Assembly (NCBI GenBank): GCA_963833655.1
Contig: CAWHYL010000004.1
Coordinates: 744,001-808,000 of the forward strand
DNA from: 3-1-20CM-4-69-9 sp963833655
GTDB taxonomy: Bacteria; Actinomycetota; Thermoleophilia; Gaiellales; Gaiellaceae
Length of the DNA: 64,000 nt
Direction: 5' to 3'
Shown one piece after another: positions 61,319 to 64,000 of this stretch. The first letter of the stretch is position 1. Each line of letters begins with the position of its first letter. The translations under genes were made by a program, and so were the position numbers. Below the pieces are notes generated by a model. It did not search any database. It was not told where the DNA came from and saw nothing but the letters and a program-made list of their open reading frames with translations.

Positions 61319-62203
61319 CTACGACCCGAAGGTCTCGCGGTACCGCCGGAAGAACGTCGCCTCGGGGAGCATCGCCAGCAGGGTGCGCTGCTCGCCGAGT
61401 CGCACGCAGATCGGCGCGTCGGTGTCGATCTCCACGAGCATGTGCCCGTCGACGAGCACCGACGCCGACACGTCGGGCGTTCGGTTCCGGATCTCGAGGT
61501 CGAGGCCGCGCGGCACGACGAGGGGGCGCACGTTCAGTGAGTGGGCCGCGATGAAGGTGATCGCCATCGCGTCCAGACCGCGGACGAGCACCGGGCCGCC
61601 GTTCGACAAGTTGTACGCGGTCGAGCCGGACGGAGTCGCGCAGATCATCCCGTCGCAGGGCTGCACGCCGAGGTCCTCGCCGCCGACCGTCCAGCCGAGC
61701 TCGACCATCCGCCCGCGAATCGAGCTGAGCACGACGATGTCGTTGACAGCCGACGCGCGCGCGGTGCCGGCCTCGACGTCGAGCGTCGTGAGCTGGACGA
61801 CGCGGTAGTCGCCCGAGAAGACCCGGGCCAAGCCGGACTCGAGCTCGTCCGGCTGGACCGACGCGAGAAAGCCGACGCGCCCGAAGTTCACGCCGATGAC
61901 GGGCACGCGCGTGCCGAGGAAGCGCTGCAGTGCGCGCAGCATCGTCCCGTCGCCGCCCAGCACGACGGCGATGTCTGCCCCCGTGAGGTCCGACTCCGGC
62001 TCGCCGACGCCGTGCTTCTCGACCTCCTCGTCCGGGAGCAGCAGCTCGACGCCCGCCTCGCGCGCGACCTTCTCGAGCCGCTCGAGCGCAGGGCCGATCG
62101 TCGGCGGCTTCCCGTGCGTGATGACCGCCGCGCGGCGGACGACGCTACCCGACCGCAGCGGCGATTCTGGCGTCGATGTCGTCGGGGAGGTGCGGGCGCT
62201 CAC
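61319..62203 (-). CDS. nadK: NAD kinase
   Basis: ATP- or polyphosphate-dependent phosphorylation of NAD to NADP, which dxr and others need. Marks: VVLGGDGTMLRAL (GGDGT motif), GVNFGRVGFLASV, ASAVNDIVVL and ATPSGSTAYNLSNGGP. The enzyme proper starts at VVRRAAVITHG. No ATG, GTG or TTG lies between there and ATG 62203, which overlaps tlyA by 59 bases. An in-frame CTG 62158 (14-base overlap) is an attractive alternative given other CTG starts in this window. Confidence 0.93.
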   Translation of the reverse strand: MSARTSPTTSTPESPLRSGSVVRRAAVITHGKPPTIGPALERLEKVAREAGVELLLPDEEVEKHGVGEPESDLTGADIAVVLGGDGTMLRALQRFLGTRVPVIGVNFGRVGFLASVQPDELESGLARVFSGDYRVVQLTTLDVEAGTARASAVNDIVVLSSIRGRMVELGWTVGGEDLGVQPCDGMICATPSGSTAYNLSNGGPVLVRGLDAMAITFIAAHSLNVRPLVVPRGLDLEIRNRTPDVSASVLVDGHMLVEIDTDAPICVRLGEQRTLLAMLPEATFFRRYRETFGS

Positions 62204-62906
62204 GATGGACGAGGTGGAGGAACACTTCCCGGTTGCCCTTCGGCCCCGGCAGGCCAGAGTCTACGACCCCCACGGCCTCCGCCTCCCATACCAGAGCCGC
62301 CTCGGCGAGCTCGCGTACGACGCGCCGCCGCACGTCGACGTCCCGGACGACGCCGCCCTTCACCTCCCTGCGTCCGGCCTCGAACTGCGGCTTCACGAGC
62401 ACGACGGCCTCCCATCCCGGCCGGGCGAGCGCGAGCGCCGGCGGCAGCGCCAGACGCAGGCTGATGAACGAGACGTCGGCCACGATCAGCTCCGGCGCAA
62501 AAGGCAGCTCGCGCAGCGCACGTGCGTTGACGCGCTCGAGCACGACGACACGGTCGTCGCCGCGCAGGTTCTCGTGCAGCTGCCCGTAGCCGACGTCGAG
62601 TGCGATCACGCGCGCCGCCCCGCGCTGGAGGAGGACGTCGCTGAAGCCGCCGGTCGACGCACCGACGTCGAGACAGTCGCGTCCGCGCGGGTCGACCGCG
62701 AGCACATCGAGTGCGTGCGCGAGCTTCTCACCGCCGCGCGACACATACGGCGGCGGCTGCTCGACCTCGAGCTGCGCGAGCTCGTCGACCTGCGTGCCGG
62801 GCTTCTCGTAGCCGGGGACGCGCCCGGCGAGCACGAGCGCCTGCGCCTGGGTGCGGCTCTCCGCCAGTCCTCGCTCGACGAGCAGGACGTCGAGCCGCTT
62901 CTTCAT
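62145..62906 (-). CDS. tlyA: TlyA family rRNA (cytidine-2'-O)-methyltransferase
   Basis: SAM-dependent methylation of rRNA; in mycobacteria both 16S and 23S, giving capreomycin sensitivity. An N-terminal S4-type domain (KRLDVLLVERGLAESRTQAQ) precedes an FtsJ-like methyltransferase with CLDVGASTGGFSDVLLQRGA (SAM site). VIALDVGYGQLHENLRGDDR and VVLVKPQFEAGRREV follow. ATG 62906 starts at the S4 domain, one base after the preceding stop. Confidence 0.92.
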   Translation of the reverse strand: MKKRLDVLLVERGLAESRTQAQALVLAGRVPGYEKPGTQVDELAQLEVEQPPPYVSRGGEKLAHALDVLAVDPRGRDCLDVGASTGGFSDVLLQRGAARVIALDVGYGQLHENLRGDDRVVVLERVNARALRELPFAPELIVADVSFISLRLALPPALALARPGWEAVVLVKPQFEAGRREVKGGVVRDVDVRRRVVRELAEAALVWEAEAVGVVDSGLPGPKGNREVFLHLVHRERPHLPDDIDARIAAAVG

Positions 62907-62907
62907 C

Positions 62908-63675
62908 TCACGCCGTTCGCGTCGCGAGCCCGTCGACGATGTCCTCCAGCACGGAGGTGTCGGCCGGGACGTCGGCAAGACGCGCGCGAGCGCGCGCCGC
63001 CGCCTCGTCCGCGAGCGTTCGTGCACCGTCGGGCCCGTGCGTGAGCACGTAGCCGTCGCCGTCGAGGATGTCGTCGACGATCTGGAAGAGCAGGCCGAGC
63101 TCGTCGCCGAACGAACGCCACGGCGCCTGGTCGCGCTCGGCCACCTCCGCGACCCAGAGTGCAAGCCCGACCGACGCCGCAAAGAGGCAGCCGGTCTTGA
63201 GCTTGTGCAGGGTCGCCTCGTCCGGCGCCGTTCCGGTGATGTCGAGGTACTGGCCGCCGATCATCCCGAGCGTCGCCTGCGCGAGCTCGCGGCCGACGTG
63301 CGGGAACGGATACGAGAGCGCGAGCCGGAACGCCTCCGCGAGCAGCGCGTCGCCGGCGAGCACGGCGACGGCTTCGCCGTGTTCGGCCCAGGTCGAGGCG
63401 CGGCCGCGCCGCTCGGCGTCGTTGTCGAGCGCCGGCAGGTCGTCGTGGACGAGCGAGAACGCATGCACGAGCTCGAGCGCGGCGCCCGCCGGAAGTGCGC
63501 GCTCCGCCTCCGCGCCGGCGGCTTCCGCCGTCGCGAGGCAGATCACGCCGCGGACGCGCTTGCCCCCGACGAGCGCATAGCGCACGGAGTCGGCCTGGCC
63601 ATGCAGCTCCGGAGTCAGCGCGAGCTCGGCGACGTACTCCTCGACGAGCGCGCGCAGCTCGTCAGGTGTCCGCAT
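62908..63675 (-). CDS. Polyprenyl (farnesyl/geranylgeranyl-type) diphosphate synthase
   Basis: Trans-prenyltransferase of about 255 residues. Marks: VGGKRVRGVICLA (diphosphate binding), LVHDDLPALDNDAERRG (first Asp-rich motif), GEAVAVLAGDALLAEAF, and FQIVDDILDGDG (second Asp-rich motif). The short length and position suit an IspA-like C15/C20 synthase that feeds UppS; chain length cannot be set from sequence alone. ATG 63675 overlaps the preceding gene by 14 bases. A longer upstream frame is Ser/Arg-rich and looks non-coding. Confidence 0.92.
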   Translation of the reverse strand: MRTPDELRALVEEYVAELALTPELHGQADSVRYALVGGKRVRGVICLATAEAAGAEAERALPAGAALELVHAFSLVHDDLPALDNDAERRGRASTWAEHGEAVAVLAGDALLAEAFRLALSYPFPHVGRELAQATLGMIGGQYLDITGTAPDEATLHKLKTGCLFAASVGLALWVAEVAERDQAPWRSFGDELGLLFQIVDDILDGDGYVLTHGPDGARTLADEAAARARARLADVPADTSVLEDIVDGLATRTA

Positions 63676-63865
63676 CGGCCTCGGCCTCGCGCTTCGCCCG
63701 CTGCAGCTCCTCCTCGATCGCCTTGCTGAGCTCGGCGAGCTCGGTGAGGACGTCGAGCGCGCGCTCGGCGTCATCCGCCTGCGACAGCTGCTCCAGCTCG
63801 GCGCGGGTCTTCTCGAGCCGCGCGAGCAGCTCCTCGGCCCGTGCGAGCGATTCCTCGGCGCTCAT
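63662..63865 (-). CDS. Small coiled-coil protein at the xseB position
   Basis: A 67-residue, highly charged helix (ESLARAEELLARLEKTRAEL, ALDVLTELAELSKAIEEELQ). Length and position before the prenyl synthase suit XseB, the exonuclease VII small subunit. However, the family's usual N-terminal pattern is not clear and xseA is not between it and nusB. I therefore call it only a coiled-coil protein. Its ATG overlaps the nusB stop (ATGA). Confidence 0.6.
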   Translation of the reverse strand: MSAEESLARAEELLARLEKTRAELEQLSQADDAERALDVLTELAELSKAIEEELQRAKREAEADADT

Positions 63866-64000
63866 GTGACGCGCTCCCTCACGATGCGCCCAAGGATGCC
63901 GTTTACGAGCCGCGCCGCGTCGTCGCTGGCGTAGCGCTTCGCGAGTGTCACCGCTTCGTCGATGGCGACCTCGTCCGGAACCTCGTCGCCGTCGAGCTCG
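63862..64000 (-). CDS. nusB: Transcription antitermination factor NusB, C-terminal end only
   Basis: The last 45 codons of a gene whose start lies beyond the right edge. VPDEVAIDEAVTLAKRYASD and ARLVNGILGRIVRERV match the conserved NusB C-terminus. NusB with NusE forms part of the rRNA antitermination complex. It heads the run nusB, coiled-coil gene, prenyl synthase, tlyA, nadK. Confidence 0.9.
   Translation of the reverse strand, partial: ELDGDEVPDEVAIDEAVTLAKRYASDDAARLVNGILGRIVRERVT

Overview
The window is GC-rich bacterial chromosome (high G+C in every gene, GTG starts common), almost certainly from an actinobacterium. The evidence is a SepF, YggT, DivIVA, TraR and LspA division string, a recN-steA-steB-pyrG string, an ImuB/DnaE2 mutasome, GAAC-N4-GTTC SOS boxes, and many genes that appear to be transcribed leaderlessly from TANNNT elements 6-9 bases before the start codon. 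A deep-branching class such as Thermoleophilia is my best guess, but that is inference. I see no rRNA, tRNA, insertion sequence, prophage, CRISPR array or replication origin. No gene-free stretch exceeds 300 bases; the longest are about 90-140 bases.

Layout. 1-2.7 kb (minus): rseP (cut by the left edge), dxr and a transglycosylase. 2.8-5.8 kb: a small basic protein gene, then a plus-strand acylation cassette (GNAT, MBOAT, SGNH) that splits the classic cluster. 5.8-10.2 kb (minus): rpsB-tsf-pyrH-frr-uppS-cdsA. 10.3-18.3 kb (minus): murA, a degenerate hisB-like gene, ridA, cca, pgeF, yggS, sepF, yggT, divIVA, traR, lspA and rluD. 18.4-24.4 kb: HD hydrolase, VOC protein, class V aminotransferase, EEP nuclease, glycosyltransferase and GH15. 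24.4-31.2 kb: dnaE2, cupin, imuB with tandem SOS boxes, and an M23 peptidase. 31.4-36 kb: Cys-rich secreted repeat protein, comB, rhomboid and winged-helix protein. 36-48.2 kb: ppdK, ppsR, glyS, recO, glutaredoxin, mutM, deoA and deoB. 48.2-59.6 kb: ald, NUDIX, aldo/keto reductase, DUF3866, M20 peptidase, pyrG, a GT2-MraY-like fusion, steB, an SRPBCC protein, steA and recN. 59.7-64 kb: two enzymes or hypotheticals, nadK, tlyA, polyprenyl synthase, a small coiled-coil gene and the nusB 3' end.

The genes serve translation and mRNA start-up (rpsB, tsf, frr, glyS), isoprenoid to undecaprenyl-phosphate and peptidoglycan supply (dxr, uppS, polyprenyl synthase, murA), phospholipid and nucleotide synthesis (cdsA, pyrH, pyrG, deoAB), division (sepF, divIVA, steA, steB), DNA repair (imuB, dnaE2, recN, recO, mutM) and the pyruvate/PEP switch (ppdK with ppsR).

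The most striking property is packing at every kind of gene junction. Same-strand genes overlap by ATGA, GTGA, CTGA or TGATG. Half of the convergent pairs interlock their stop codons in one tetranucleotide (CTAG, once CTAA). Several divergent pairs only about 20 bases apart share one self-symmetric TAnnnTA element that reads as a -10 box on both strands. Several conserved proteins also lack any ATG, GTG or TTG where homology demands the start, with CTG as the likely start in three. Other points worth attention are a HisB-like protein without its metal ligands, MurA with Asp in place of the fosfomycin-target Cys, an 18-cysteine secreted repeat protein, and the GT2-MraY-like fusion beside the SteA/SteB genes.
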